From: an uncultured Rhizobiaceae group bacterium
GTDB lineage: Bacteria > Pseudomonadota > Alphaproteobacteria > Rhizobiales > Rhizobiaceae
Reading direction: 5' to 3'
NCBI GenBank assembly: GCA_937951455.1
Contig: CALFBU010000346.1
Coordinates: 1-23,333 of the forward strand
DNA length: 23,333 nt
The number at the start of each line of letters is the position of its first letter. Position 1 is the stretch's first letter. The translations under genes were made by a program, and so were the position numbers. This document shows positions 7,549 through 15,894 of this stretch, piece by piece. The notes beneath the pieces are model-generated. The model saw nothing but the letters and a program-made list of their open reading frames with translations. It did no database searches and was not told where the DNA came from.

Positions 7549-8693
7549 GCAATTCCCATTATGTAAATGACAAACCATTTGACCCAAAATCAGTCGAAGT
7601 TTTAACGCCTGAACAAGAAGCAATTTATCTGGCGCCTCAGCGTCAATTGATCTGGTGGAAATTCAAGCGTCATAAGCTTGCAGTCGCCAGCGGAATTTTC
7701 CTGGCGATCATGTATTTGATGACCATTTTTGCAGAGTTTATTGCGCCCTATTCGGTAGATGCAAAAAACACGGATTATGTTCTTGCCCAACCTCATGACG
7801 TTCACTTCTTCCATGAAGGCGAGTTCATTGGCCCATTCGTTTATGATTATGATAAATCGCTCGATTTGGAAAACATGGTTCGGGTTTATACGCCCAACAA
7901 GGATAAAATTATCAAGCTGGAGTTTTTCTGCTCAGGGCATCCATACAAATTTTGGGGTCTAATCGAGGCTGATAATCATTTGATGTGCGCTGACATAGAC
8001 CAGCCCGTGTTTCTGCTCGGGTCTGATACCTTGGGGCATGATATGCTGAGCCGCATAGTCTATGGAGCGCGGATATCGCTCACGATTGGCTTGGTAGGCG
8101 TTACCATCAGTTTTGCTTTGGGGATTATTATTGGTGGTCTAGCAGGCTATTACGGTGGCTGGGTCGATCTCGTCGCGCAGCGGTTAATCGAAGTCGTGCA
8201 ATCCTTGCCCACACTTCCCCTATGGCTGACGCTTGTCGCCATCATGCCAGCAAATTGGAGCCAGATAACCGTTTACTTTGCCATCACCATCATATTGGGC
8301 TTGGTCGATTGGACAGGGCTTGCAAGAGCCGTGCGTTCCAAACTCTTTTCCTTGCGAGAAGAAGACTACGTTCTGGCAGCGCGCCTGATGGGGGCGAGCA
8401 CAAAACGCATTATCGGATTGCACTTGATACCCGGTTTCATGAGTCACCTTATAGCATCAGCAACCATTACCATTCCGACCATGATATTGGGCGAGACAGC
8501 GCTCTCATTCTTGGGGTTAGGACTAAGAGCGCCCGCAGTCAGTTGGGGTATTCTGCTCGAAAATGCGCGCGATATAAACGTCGTTGCCCTTACGCCTTGG
8601 CTGATTTATCCGGTTATTCCAGTCATCCTGATCGTCTTGGCATTTAATTTCTTTGGCGATGGATTAAGAGACGCAGCCGATCCTTACGGATAG
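7545..8693 (+). CDS. ABC transporter permease, DppC/OppC type
   Basis: A 382-residue permease and partner of the preceding one. An N-terminal cytoplasmic region (OppC_N type) of about 45 residues leads into helix 1 (47-67). A long periplasmic segment (about 68-172) contains two cysteines (C129, C148) before the conserved LLGSDTLGHDMLSRIVYGAR. The EAA loop is around residues 270-290 (EEDYVLAARLMGASTKRI). Five more helices carry the MetI-like fold. It starts at an ATGA overlap. The gene ends 10 bp before the end of the convergent glycosyltransferase. No T-rich terminator follows; only an inverted repeat AGTATTG/CAATACT (8692-8698 and 8719-8725, 20-nt loop) spans the junction. Confidence 0.9.
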   Translation: MSNSHYVNDKPFDPKSVEVLTPEQEAIYLAPQRQLIWWKFKRHKLAVASGIFLAIMYLMTIFAEFIAPYSVDAKNTDYVLAQPHDVHFFHEGEFIGPFVYDYDKSLDLENMVRVYTPNKDKIIKLEFFCSGHPYKFWGLIEADNHLMCADIDQPVFLLGSDTLGHDMLSRIVYGARISLTIGLVGVTISFALGIIIGGLAGYYGGWVDLVAQRLIEVVQSLPTLPLWLTLVAIMPANWSQITVYFAITIILGLVDWTGLARAVRSKLFSLREEDYVLAARLMGASTKRIIGLHLIPGFMSHLIASATITIPTMILGETALSFLGLGLRAPAVSWGILLENARDINVVALTPWLIYPVIPVILIVLAFNFFGDGLRDAADPYG

Positions 8694-8703
8694 TATTGTC
8701 GTG

Positions 8704-9831
8704 TTAAATAAGGTTACCCAATACTTGCGCTAGCCGATTTGACGCTGCTTTAATACCGTGCTCAGTAAGCACTTTCATACGACCTTTCTTCCCCATGGTA
8801 TTTCGCAAATTGGCATCTTGAAGGAGCTTAATTGTATTGTTTTTAAGCGTGCGCAAATCATCTTCTGGCGCAAGCAATCCCGTTTCATTATTTGCAACAA
8901 CCAAAGGAACGCCCATGCTTTTATAGGCAAGGACGGGCAATTCCTGTAATTGGGCTTCCAGATAGACCATGCCGATGGGCTCTTTCCAACCTGGCCATAT
9001 GAAAACATCACTGCTACGCATCCAGCGTAAGACATCGCTGTGTTCGACCATGCCAGTCCAATGAATTTGGCCTTCATCAAGACTGGAAAATGCTTGACGG
9101 ACTGCCATCTCCTCCGGTCCGCCGCCAACAACAATCAGATTAAAGTCTGCGCCCAAGTCGGTGAGTGCTTTTGCCAGAATATGAAAATTATCAAGCTTTT
9201 TGCCCTTGCGAATCATACCAGTTGTTATCAAGACGGGCGTGTTTCTATGCCAGTGCTGAGGGAGTTCCATCGGTTGGGCAAGGTCGATATTCTCGGCATC
9301 GATGAAGGGACTAAACGACACCAGTTTTTCTTGTGAACCTAGTAGTTCGCAAAGATATTGTTCATCAGTAGGTTTAAATACAAGATGAAGATCAGCCTGT
9401 CTTATTCCTGCCTGAGCCTCTTCACGCCATGGCTTCCAAAGGTCTTCCACACCACCTTGTCCGGTCTTGGCAGCTTCTATGGTAACGTAAGGAACATTCA
9501 GCGCTTTGGAGACAATCGGCCCAATCCAGTCTGGTGCCTTGCAATAGGGGTGATAGGTCAGCCAAATCTGAGGCCGCAGTGCAGGTGCTCGCGATGTGTA
9601 CGCTTTCAATAGTATCTCGGCTTCGTCCTCGGCACCCTGTTTTTTTTGCACCAAAATCGTTTCATCGTGGCGCTTGGAATATGCGATGTAGCGTGAAGCC
9701 AGTTCTACGTTCGCACCGGACATTTCCAAAGCCTTGAAAATATTTTGCGCAATTAGACGATCACCCGAAGGAATATGATGATCGGGCGGCTTGATAGGTG
9801 CATAAAATGCTACGTTTTTGTTCTTTAACAT
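8704..9831 (-). CDS. Glycosyltransferase family 4
   Basis: A 375-residue GT-B fold enzyme. The N-terminal acceptor domain contains the glycine-loop region IPSGDRLIAQNIFKAL (20-35). The donor domain starts near 199 with VLITTGMIRKGKK and has VVGGGPE (234-240). The EX7E motif E284-PIGMVYL-E292 binds the sugar nucleotide. It transfers a sugar from a nucleotide donor, with retention, to an unidentified acceptor; there is no signal peptide or membrane helix. GAGGA (9838-9842 on this strand) lies 6 nt before the ATG. It is divergent from the glycosyltransferase operon at 9966, which points to a shared glycan locus read from a common 134-bp promoter region. Confidence 0.85.
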   Translation of the reverse strand: MLKNKNVAFYAPIKPPDHHIPSGDRLIAQNIFKALEMSGANVELASRYIAYSKRHDETILVQKKQGAEDEAEILLKAYTSRAPALRPQIWLTYHPYCKAPDWIGPIVSKALNVPYVTIEAAKTGQGGVEDLWKPWREEAQAGIRQADLHLVFKPTDEQYLCELLGSQEKLVSFSPFIDAENIDLAQPMELPQHWHRNTPVLITTGMIRKGKKLDNFHILAKALTDLGADFNLIVVGGGPEEMAVRQAFSSLDEGQIHWTGMVEHSDVLRWMRSSDVFIWPGWKEPIGMVYLEAQLQELPVLAYKSMGVPLVVANNETGLLAPEDDLRTLKNNTIKLLQDANLRNTMGKKGRMKVLTEHGIKAASNRLAQVLGNLI

Positions 9832-9965
9832 CAGCCGTCCTCAAAAAGTGATTGCACATTACAATATAATCTTCTTTGTAGCTTGTTAAATGCGCGGTTT
9901 TTATCTTATTGTCACCAATAATTGCACATCGGCAAAAGTTACAAAGCAAGGTACGGATTTAAAAC
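9832..9965. promoter_or_regulatory. Divergent promoter region between two glycosyltransferase units
   Basis: This 134-bp AT-rich gap separates the minus-strand GT4 and the plus-strand cluster, so it must hold both promoters unless the genes are read from further away. The plus strand has TATAAT at 9865-9870, and the minus strand reads TATATT over 9863-9868. Neither has a good -35 at 16-18 bp. No operator-like repeat was seen. Confidence 0.35.
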
Positions 9966-11198
9966 TTGGAAATAAAACGCCTCGATCACACGCGTATCTT
10001 GATGTATAGCCACGACACATTTGGCCTGGGTCATCTGCGTCGATGCAGGACAATCGCACATTCCATCGTTGAACAGTACAAGGGCGTGAGCATTCTGATT
10101 ATATCAGGCTCGCAGATTGCTGGTGCGTTTGATTTTAAGGCGCGCGTGGATTTTGTAAAAATCCCGTCCGTAATCAAGCTCTATAATGGTGAGTATGATT
10201 CAATCGGCGAATACATTGACATTGAAGAAATACTTCAGATGCGCAAGCTGATCATACAGCGTACAGCAGAAGCGTTTAACCCGGACATTTTTATCGTGGA
10301 CAAGGAGCCAATGGGTTTAAAAGGCGAGTTGGAGCCGACGCTTGAAATGTTTAAGGATACAAAGACCCAAACTGTTTTGGGACTGCGCGATGTCATGGAT
10401 TCGCCAGAGCTATTGAAAAAAGAGTGGTCAAAGCAATCCATGCTGGCGAAAATTGATAACTATTATGACAAGGCCTGGATTTACGGGCCCGAACATTTTT
10501 GGAACCCCTTGGAAGGGCTTGATGTTCCTGAGAGTTTGAACAGCAAAATCAGCTATGTTGGGTTTTTGGAACGTGAAAATAATTCTGCTGCATCAAGTGA
10601 GAGCCACACCTTGCCCGACAAATATATTCTGGTAACAGCGGGTGGCGGTGGAGATGGTATCGCGATTATGGAGCAGGTTCTGGCTGCCCGGGAATACGAT
10701 CCCCAAATAGATTTTCCTGTTGTTATGGTGCTTGGTCCCTTCATGAAACTTGAAAACCGAGACCGTATCAGATTGCGTGCGTCAAGACTTGCCAATGTGA
10801 CCGTGATTGATTTTGAAAATCGTATGGAAGTGCTCATGCAAAACGCTGTCGGGCTTGTTGGAATGTGCGGGTATAATACATTTTGCGAAGTGCTTTCGTT
10901 TGACCGCAAAGCCTTGTTTGTGCCAAGAACCAAGCCCAGAGAAGAGCAGTATATTCGAGCCAAACGCTCAACAGAAATCGGCCTGAGTTCCATGCTGACA
11001 CCGGAAGAGGCTGCCATCCCTTCAAAGATGGCAGAAGCCTTGCGCAATCTGCCAAAGCAAAAATTACCTTCTGAAAGCCTTGCTGAGGGCTACATGCACG
11101 GACTTGATAACATCTGCGTTGAGGTTCAAAAAATTTCCGAAAATCAAAAATCGATATCGGCAGAAGTAACAAAGATTTTAGAGCCGCAAAGGGCTTAA
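9966..11198 (+). CDS. MurG-like (COG4671-type) glycosyltransferase
   Basis: A 410-residue predicted GT-B glycosyltransferase. The N-terminal block SHDTFGLGHLRRC has GLGH at residues 20-23, the acceptor-side loop of this group. A glycine-rich turn TAGGGGDGIAIME opens the donor domain. CGYNTFCEVL near residue 300 and a following P-R-T-K-P-R-E-E-Q-Y-I-R-A block form the nucleotide-sugar site, as in MurG-like enzymes (GG-x-T-x2-E and QxxNA equivalents). Donor and acceptor are unknown. The reading frame opens two codons after an in-frame stop, and its first start is TTG 9966. The next ATG is codon 13, directly before the conserved block, so the true start is one of these two. First gene of a three-glycosyltransferase run; 3 nt separate it from the next. 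Confidence 0.75.
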   Translation: MEIKRLDHTRILMYSHDTFGLGHLRRCRTIAHSIVEQYKGVSILIISGSQIAGAFDFKARVDFVKIPSVIKLYNGEYDSIGEYIDIEEILQMRKLIIQRTAEAFNPDIFIVDKEPMGLKGELEPTLEMFKDTKTQTVLGLRDVMDSPELLKKEWSKQSMLAKIDNYYDKAWIYGPEHFWNPLEGLDVPESLNSKISYVGFLERENNSAASSESHTLPDKYILVTAGGGGDGIAIMEQVLAAREYDPQIDFPVVMVLGPFMKLENRDRIRLRASRLANVTVIDFENRMEVLMQNAVGLVGMCGYNTFCEVLSFDRKALFVPRTKPREEQYIRAKRSTEIGLSSMLTPEEAAIPSKMAEALRNLPKQKLPSESLAEGYMHGLDNICVEVQKISENQKSISAEVTKILEPQRA

Positions 11199-11201
11199 GC
11201 A

Positions 11202-12446
11202 TTGTCTTCAGAAAACAGAATTGCAGTCGTTTTAAAAGGTTACCCTCGCCTGTCAGAAACCTTTATCGCGCAAGAAATTCTTGAACTTGAAAGAGCAGGG
11301 TTCGAGATTTCAATCATCTCGCTTAGACACCCAACGGACAAACATACGCATCCGGTACATGCAGAAATAAAAGCGCCAAAACACTATTTACCTGAATATA
11401 TTTATCAGGAGTTGTTTAGGGTTTGGTGGGCAAAAATAAATTGCACATTAAAGTCAGGGTTTTGGAAAACGCTTCCGGTTTTCATGCATGATTTCATCCG
11501 CGACCCTTCGGCCAATCGTATCAGACGTTGGGGGCAGGCGATGGTCTTGGCGCATGAATATGCTGGCAATCATGATCATATTTACGCACATTTCCTTCAT
11601 ACGCCTTGCTCAGTTGCCAGATATGCAGCACTGATTTCTGGCAAGTCTTTTTCTATTTCTGCGCATGCAAAAGACATCTGGACTTCGCCTGAATGGGAGA
11701 TGCGCGAAAAGCTTGAAGACTGCGATTGGCTGGTAACGTGCACCGAAGGCGGTGCCGATTATTTGAACTCGTTAGCCCCTGATGGCCGCGTGCATTTGGT
11801 ATATCACGGTCTTGATCTTTCCCGCTTTCCACCGCGAGAAAAAAAGCCTTCAAATAACGATGGGAAAACCAAAGCCAAGACCGTTAATCTGGTCACCGTA
11901 GGGCGGGCAGTTTCCAAAAAGGGCATTGATAGTTTACTGAAGGCGCTTGCAAAATTGCCCGATGATTTGCACTGGCACTGGACGCATATTGGTGGCGGAC
12001 CATTAAAAGGTGAACTTGAGGCGTTGGCTATCAGTCTGGGAATTGCTGAGCAATGTGATTTCAAAGGCGCGTTGCCTCAGTCGGAGGTTCTCGAAACTTA
12101 TAGAAATTCTGATTTGTTTATTCTGCCAAGCCGTATTGATGAGTCAGGCGACCGCGATGGACTACCCAATGTCATAGTCGAGGCGCAAAGTCAGGCGATG
12201 GCTGTTATCTCCACCAACATATCCGGAATTCCTGAATTAATTCAATCTGGTACAAATGGTTTGTTGATTCAACCTGACAAGATTGATGACCTTGCAATCG
12301 CTATTAAAACGCTATCCAGAGATGTGAAGCTGCGTAATCAAATGGGTAAGGTGGGTGAAGAAAGAGTGCGCTCTGAATTTTCACATAAACAAACGATTGG
12401 CGATATTATTTCACTTCTCAACAAGAGTTTGAAAGTTGAACGATGA
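11202..12446 (+). CDS. Glycosyltransferase family 4 (colanic acid-type)
   Basis: A 414-residue GT4 enzyme. The N-terminal KGYPRLSETFIAQEI (residues 12-26) is the mark of the colanic acid/amylovoran biosynthesis glycosyltransferase group. The acceptor domain carries SISAHAKDIW. The donor domain begins near 230 with VTVGRAVSKKGID. The sugar-nucleotide motif is D319-GLPNVIV-E327, where Asp replaces the first Glu of EX7E, a variant common in this group. It starts with TTG at 11202: AAAGGG (11188-11193) lies 8 nt upstream, and the previous gene ends 3 nt before. Its end overlaps the next glycosyltransferase in ATGA. It probably adds one sugar to a lipid-linked or soluble glycan intermediate in the cytoplasm. 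Confidence 0.82.
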   Translation: MSSENRIAVVLKGYPRLSETFIAQEILELERAGFEISIISLRHPTDKHTHPVHAEIKAPKHYLPEYIYQELFRVWWAKINCTLKSGFWKTLPVFMHDFIRDPSANRIRRWGQAMVLAHEYAGNHDHIYAHFLHTPCSVARYAALISGKSFSISAHAKDIWTSPEWEMREKLEDCDWLVTCTEGGADYLNSLAPDGRVHLVYHGLDLSRFPPREKKPSNNDGKTKAKTVNLVTVGRAVSKKGIDSLLKALAKLPDDLHWHWTHIGGGPLKGELEALAISLGIAEQCDFKGALPQSEVLETYRNSDLFILPSRIDESGDRDGLPNVIVEAQSQAMAVISTNISGIPELIQSGTNGLLIQPDKIDDLAIAIKTLSRDVKLRNQMGKVGEERVRSEFSHKQTIGDIISLLNKSLKVER

Positions 12447-13603
12447 CAGCATCGGTTTTATTTTACGTTCAACACTTGTGGGGCGTAGGGCATGTCTATC
12501 GCGCTACCAGAATTGCGCGCGGAATGGCTCGCGCTGGCTTTGATGTTCATCTGGTTTGGGGGGGTACAGAAATACCAGGATTTGATTTTTCAGGGATGCA
12601 AGTTCACAGGCTCATGCCGGTGAGAACAAGTGATGCGTCTTTCTCTCAATTATTACATGGCGATGGCTCAATTTTTTCAGACGATGACAAGGCGCAAAGA
12701 CGCGATCACCTCCTGAAATTATATGATGAAATTAATCCGGATATTTTAATGACGGAAGCATTTCCATTTGGGCGAAGACAAATGCGTTTTGAATTATTAC
12801 CGTTATTGGAAAAGGCGACTGCAGCAAAAAAACGACCAATGATTGTTTCATCCATTCGCGACATCATGCAGGAAGATAGAAAAGAAAAGCGCGTTCAAGA
12901 ATCAAATGCTTTGGTGAAGGATTATTTTGATTTTATCCTTGTGCATGGCGATCAAAACCTGATTTCAATCGACGAGACGTTACAAGGGTTCGAAACGTTC
13001 AAGGATAAAATTCGTTATACAGGATTGGTCACACCAGAAGAAAAAGACAGCGAAATTTCAAGCGAGTTTAACTGCGATGTTTTGGTGACCGTCGGTGGTG
13101 GAGCCTTCGGCCAAAAACTGACACGTACTACCTTGGAAGCAATGTCATGTTCTAAAACTTATCCAAGAAACTGGATTGTCTCGGCTGGTACGGAAGTTTC
13201 AGATGAAGACTTCCGACTGCTCAAAGAACGATGCCCAAGTGGTATGAGAATTGTCAGGTATATTCCCAATCTTGCAGAAGTCATGAAGCAGGTAAAAGTA
13301 TCAGTCTCACATGCCGGCTATAATACGGTTGCAGATGTTTTACGTTCAGGATGCGCAAGCGTTCTTTATCCCTACACGGGTGGGCGTGAAACCGAACAAC
13401 TAAGACGCGCTGAAATTATGGACAGGCAAAATATAGCTGTCATGCTTGATCCGGATAATCTCACGCCAGAAACTTTTGCCCATGCTGTCGATAAAGCTGC
13501 AATGCTGCAAACTCACTCAGCTAGCTTCTATTTGGCAGGTGCAAGTAAGACAGCCTCTATATTAAAAGTTGAATTCGATGACTTGAAACACAAGGTCTGT
13601 TGA
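12443..13603 (+). CDS. Second MurG-like (COG4671-type) glycosyltransferase
   Basis: A 386-residue GT-B enzyme and distant paralogue of the gene at 9966. The N-terminus FYVQHLWGVGHVYRA has GVGH at 14-17. The middle has an SIRDI motif after the lid region, and VTVGGGAFGQ opens the donor domain. HAGYNTVADVL near residue 290 is followed by a G-R-E-T-E-Q block. Both copies share the GxGH and GYNT positions but differ widely elsewhere, so they probably use different substrates. The start is fixed by the ATGA overlap with the GT4 gene. After its stop a 69-bp gap leads to the antiporter operon, with no terminator hairpin visible. Confidence 0.78.
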   Translation: MTASVLFYVQHLWGVGHVYRATRIARGMARAGFDVHLVWGGTEIPGFDFSGMQVHRLMPVRTSDASFSQLLHGDGSIFSDDDKAQRRDHLLKLYDEINPDILMTEAFPFGRRQMRFELLPLLEKATAAKKRPMIVSSIRDIMQEDRKEKRVQESNALVKDYFDFILVHGDQNLISIDETLQGFETFKDKIRYTGLVTPEEKDSEISSEFNCDVLVTVGGGAFGQKLTRTTLEAMSCSKTYPRNWIVSAGTEVSDEDFRLLKERCPSGMRIVRYIPNLAEVMKQVKVSVSHAGYNTVADVLRSGCASVLYPYTGGRETEQLRRAEIMDRQNIAVMLDPDNLTPETFAHAVDKAAMLQTHSASFYLAGASKTASILKVEFDDLKHKVC

Positions 13604-13620
13604 TACACATATAATGCAAC

Positions 13621-13649
13621 TTGAAAATAATCGCCCGCTTGATAGTAAT
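13621..13649 (+). promoter_or_regulatory. Candidate promoter of the Mrp antiporter operon
   Basis: TTGAAA (13621-13626), a 17-bp spacer and AGTAAT (13644-13649) lie 24 bp before the proposed mnhE start. A perfect TATAAT also occurs at 13610-13615 but lacks a -35 at the right distance. Without a terminator after the preceding glycosyltransferase, read-through from that operon is also possible. Confidence 0.35.
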
Positions 13650-13672
13650 GGCATAACCTACAACCTTAACTA

Positions 13673-14179
13673 ATGGTCAATCGAATGATTCAAGGTATCA
13701 TCGCAGCACTTGGGCTTGCGGCGCTTTGGCTGCTTATGTCAGGCCTGTATAAAACCTTGATATTTGTTTTAGGTACCTTGTCCGTGCTGCTTACAATATT
13801 CATCGTCAATCGAATGGATAAAGTGGATGGCCATAAGCTTGGCTATGACATTGGCATTTTTGCAACAATCAAATATCTTGTTTGGCTAATGGTTGAGATT
13901 GCCAAGTCTAATTGGGCCGTTACCAAAGTTATTCTTTCGGGCAAGAAGCCAGAAAATAACAATATGTTTGAAGTACCCGTGACACAAAAAAGCGAAATCG
14001 CACAAGTTATCTTTGCAAATTCGATTACTTTAACACCTGGTACTGTCACGGTTGAATCAGAGGATGACAATTTTATAGTTCATGCATTGGATTTCGCAGA
14101 AGGCGACATGGATGCACTTGCTGATATGGACGCGAGAGTTTCTGCGATAGAAACCGATAACGCAGGAGCAGTTAGTTGA
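13673..14179 (+). CDS. mnhE: Mrp-type Na+/H+ antiporter subunit E
   Basis: A 168-residue membrane protein with two or three N-terminal helices (about 7-25, 28-46, 62-80) and a cytoplasmic C-terminal domain. The MrpE mark NSITLTPGTVTVE lies at about residues 116-128. Subunit E is required for assembly of the Mrp complex and corresponds to MbhA of archaeal membrane-bound hydrogenase. ATG 13673 and ATG 13685 (codon 5) are both possible starts; neither has a clear ribosome binding site, and the shorter form begins closer to the usual family N-terminus. First gene of the antiporter operon. The C-terminal 25 residues are strongly acidic. Confidence 0.9.
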   Translation: MVNRMIQGIIAALGLAALWLLMSGLYKTLIFVLGTLSVLLTIFIVNRMDKVDGHKLGYDIGIFATIKYLVWLMVEIAKSNWAVTKVILSGKKPENNNMFEVPVTQKSEIAQVIFANSITLTPGTVTVESEDDNFIVHALDFAEGDMDALADMDARVSAIETDNAGAVS

Positions 14180-14502
14180 TGTTTGCTGTAGCTGCCATTG
14201 CGCTCTTTATTGGTATGATCCTTGTTTTGATCAGGCTGTATGCTGGGCCCACACTTTACGACCGCGTCTTGGCTGGTAATGCATTTGGTACCTACACAGT
14301 TTTGTTTATAGGTAATTTGGGTTTCTTGATGGGGCGTCCAGACTTTTTGGACATAGCGTTGCTCTACGCATTGATAAATTTTGTGGGAACGATCGCAATT
14401 CTGAAATACTTCCGCTACCGCGCCATTGGCGACACCTCTCCAACACCGCGTGGTACGCCAACTGCAAACGGAAAGCTTAAAGATCAAGGATACAAGTCAT
14501 GA
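14179..14502 (+). CDS. mnhF: Mrp-type Na+/H+ antiporter subunit F
   Basis: A 107-residue protein with three predicted helices and the MrpF block GPTLYDRVLAGN (23-34) after the first. The ATG at 14179 is chosen over TTG 14176 because it forms a TGATG stop/start overlap with mnhE and has AGGAG (14164-14168) 10 nt upstream. Helices continue at about 38-58 and 62-80 with the conserved IALLYALINFVG. Subunit F is a small structural membrane component of the complex (MbhB equivalent). The hydrophilic C-terminal 25 residues are cytoplasmic and not conserved. Confidence 0.9.
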   Translation: MFAVAAIALFIGMILVLIRLYAGPTLYDRVLAGNAFGTYTVLFIGNLGFLMGRPDFLDIALLYALINFVGTIAILKYFRYRAIGDTSPTPRGTPTANGKLKDQGYKS

Positions 14503-14897
14503 CCGCGCTTGATTGGATTGTTGAAATAGCAAGTTGGATAGCGATTTTAATGGGCAGTGCCTTTTTGATCATTGGCGCAATAGGAACCTTAAGGTTTCCA
14601 GATTTCTGGTCGCGTGTGCATGCGGTTTCAGTCACGGATTCCGCTGGCATGTTATTGCTGACGTTAGGCATGTGCATTCAAGCAGGCTTCACCCTAATAA
14701 CAGTTAAGCTGATTATCATCGGCGTATTTTTGTTTATTACAGGACCAACAGCAACACACGCTGTTGCCAATGCGGCCTTTGTTTCGGGCTTCTTGCCAAA
14801 AGGTGCAGACAAGTTTCGTCGTGTTATAAAACTAGCTGATAAAGAAGCAAAAATTGCAAAAAAAAGAAAACGATCACCGTTGAAGGGTAAGCTTTAA
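14499..14897 (+). CDS. mnhG: Mrp-type Na+/H+ antiporter subunit G
   Basis: A 132-residue protein with three helices (about 10-30, 48-66, 68-90). The family motif GTLRFPDFWSRVHA is at residues 29-42, and GPTATHAVANAA follows the third helix. It ends in a very basic tail (KKRKRSPLKGKL). It starts in an ATGA overlap with mnhF and ends in a TAATG overlap with the next gene. Subunit G is the MbhC equivalent, one of the three small subunits needed for assembly and activity. Confidence 0.9.
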   Translation: MTALDWIVEIASWIAILMGSAFLIIGAIGTLRFPDFWSRVHAVSVTDSAGMLLLTLGMCIQAGFTLITVKLIIIGVFLFITGPTATHAVANAAFVSGFLPKGADKFRRVIKLADKEAKIAKKRKRSPLKGKL

Positions 14898-15451
14898 TGG
14901 AACTGTTCATAAATCTAACTCTATTTTTCATGCTGGTTGTCACGGCTTTGGCGATCCTTAGAATGCGCCATCTCTTTGCCGTGGTTGCACTGTCTGGCGT
15001 GTTCAGTCTTTTGTGCGCGCTTCTGTTTGTTACGCTAGACGCCGTGGATGTAGCGTTCACAGAGGCAGCGGTTGGCGCGGGTATCTCAACGGTATTACTG
15101 CTGGGCACCATGGCACTTACCGCGCGTAACGAAAAAATGCCGCGTAGTTTTTCACCTGTTCCATTATTGGTTGTTGTCGCAACGGGTGCCGTATTGATTT
15201 ATGGAACCCTTGATATGGCGAGTTTTGGCTCAGCACTTTCCCCGGCACAAACGCATGTTGCTGCACAATATTTGGAACGCACGCCTACCGACATGGGTAT
15301 TCCAAATGTCGTAACCGCTGTTCTTTCAAGCTATCGCGGTTTTGATACGTTGGGTGAGGTTGTCGTAGTCTTCACCGCTGCTGTTGGTGTATTGAGCCTG
15401 ATTGGCGGCCTTGGCAGAAGACGTTATAAAAAAGAGGAGGCGCAAGAATAA
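14897..15451 (+). CDS. DUF4040 subunit: detached C-terminal part of MrpA (MbhD/MbhE-like)
   Basis: A 184-residue membrane protein that corresponds to the C-terminal third of full-length MrpA. Residues 1-77 are a DUF4040 (MbhD-like) unit with three helices and DVAFTEAAVGAG (51-62), containing the conserved E56. Residues 84-175 are an MbhE-like unit with YRGFDTLGE (146-154, conserved E154). In complexes of known structure these glutamates lie on the proposed ion path. In Bacillus-type operons this part is fused to the large MrpA antiporter domain; here it is a separate gene between mnhG and mnhB, as in archaeal Mbh clusters. TAATG overlaps join it to both neighbours. Confidence 0.85.
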   Translation: MELFINLTLFFMLVVTALAILRMRHLFAVVALSGVFSLLCALLFVTLDAVDVAFTEAAVGAGISTVLLLGTMALTARNEKMPRSFSPVPLLVVVATGAVLIYGTLDMASFGSALSPAQTHVAAQYLERTPTDMGIPNVVTAVLSSYRGFDTLGEVVVVFTAAVGVLSLIGGLGRRRYKKEEAQE

Positions 15452-15891
15452 TGCGACATCACCTCATACTACGCGTCATTACAAAACTACTGGTCGGACC
15501 AATCCTGCTTTTTGCACTTTATGTTCAATTCCACGGTGAGTATTCACCAGGTGGGGGCTTCCAAGCTGGGGTGATTTTTGCCGTTGCCTTTATTTTATTC
15601 GGAATTGTTTTTGGTCTTGAGACCGTCAAGAAAGTATTCCCGCCTTGGCTTGTTCATAAATTCGCTGCACTTGGCGTTTTGATTTTTGCCGGTACCGGTG
15701 TGGTAAGTGTTATGCTCGGCTCAAATTATCTGAATTACAACGCACTTAATCCGGACAACCCGCAATTGGGTCAGGTTGGCGGCATCATTGCGATTGAATT
15801 GGGTGTCGGCATTACGGTGGCTGCGGTCATGGTTGCAATCTATTATGCATTTGCAAGTCGCACGCCGATGATAAATGACGAGGATTGGTAA
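15451..15891 (+). CDS. mnhB: Mrp-type Na+/H+ antiporter subunit B
   Basis: A 146-residue MnhB-domain protein with four predicted helices. The signature HGEYSPGGGFQAGV (28-41) connects helices 1 and 2, with further helices at about 70-92 and 108-138. The ATG overlaps the preceding stop in TAATG. Subunit B (MbhF equivalent) sits between the DUF4040 unit and subunit C. Three nucleotides separate it from mnhC. Confidence 0.9.
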   Translation: MRHHLILRVITKLLVGPILLFALYVQFHGEYSPGGGFQAGVIFAVAFILFGIVFGLETVKKVFPPWLVHKFAALGVLIFAGTGVVSVMLGSNYLNYNALNPDNPQLGQVGGIIAIELGVGITVAAVMVAIYYAFASRTPMINDEDW

Positions 15892-15894
15892 GAC

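Noticed and set aside
8222..8647. 141-aa open frame inside the second permease gene
   Set aside because: It is an alternative frame of a conserved permease; the translation is rich in His, Arg and Ser and resembles no family.
2736..8693. Assigning the transporter as YejABEF (microcin C uptake)
   Set aside because: Fused ATPase and gene types are similar, but the gene order differs, the ATPase is longer, and the binding protein shows only general family 5 features, so specificity cannot be claimed.
10553..11047. 164-aa minus-strand frame opposite the first MurG-like glycosyltransferase
   Set aside because: Antisense shadow of conserved codons; no start signal and no recognisable domain.
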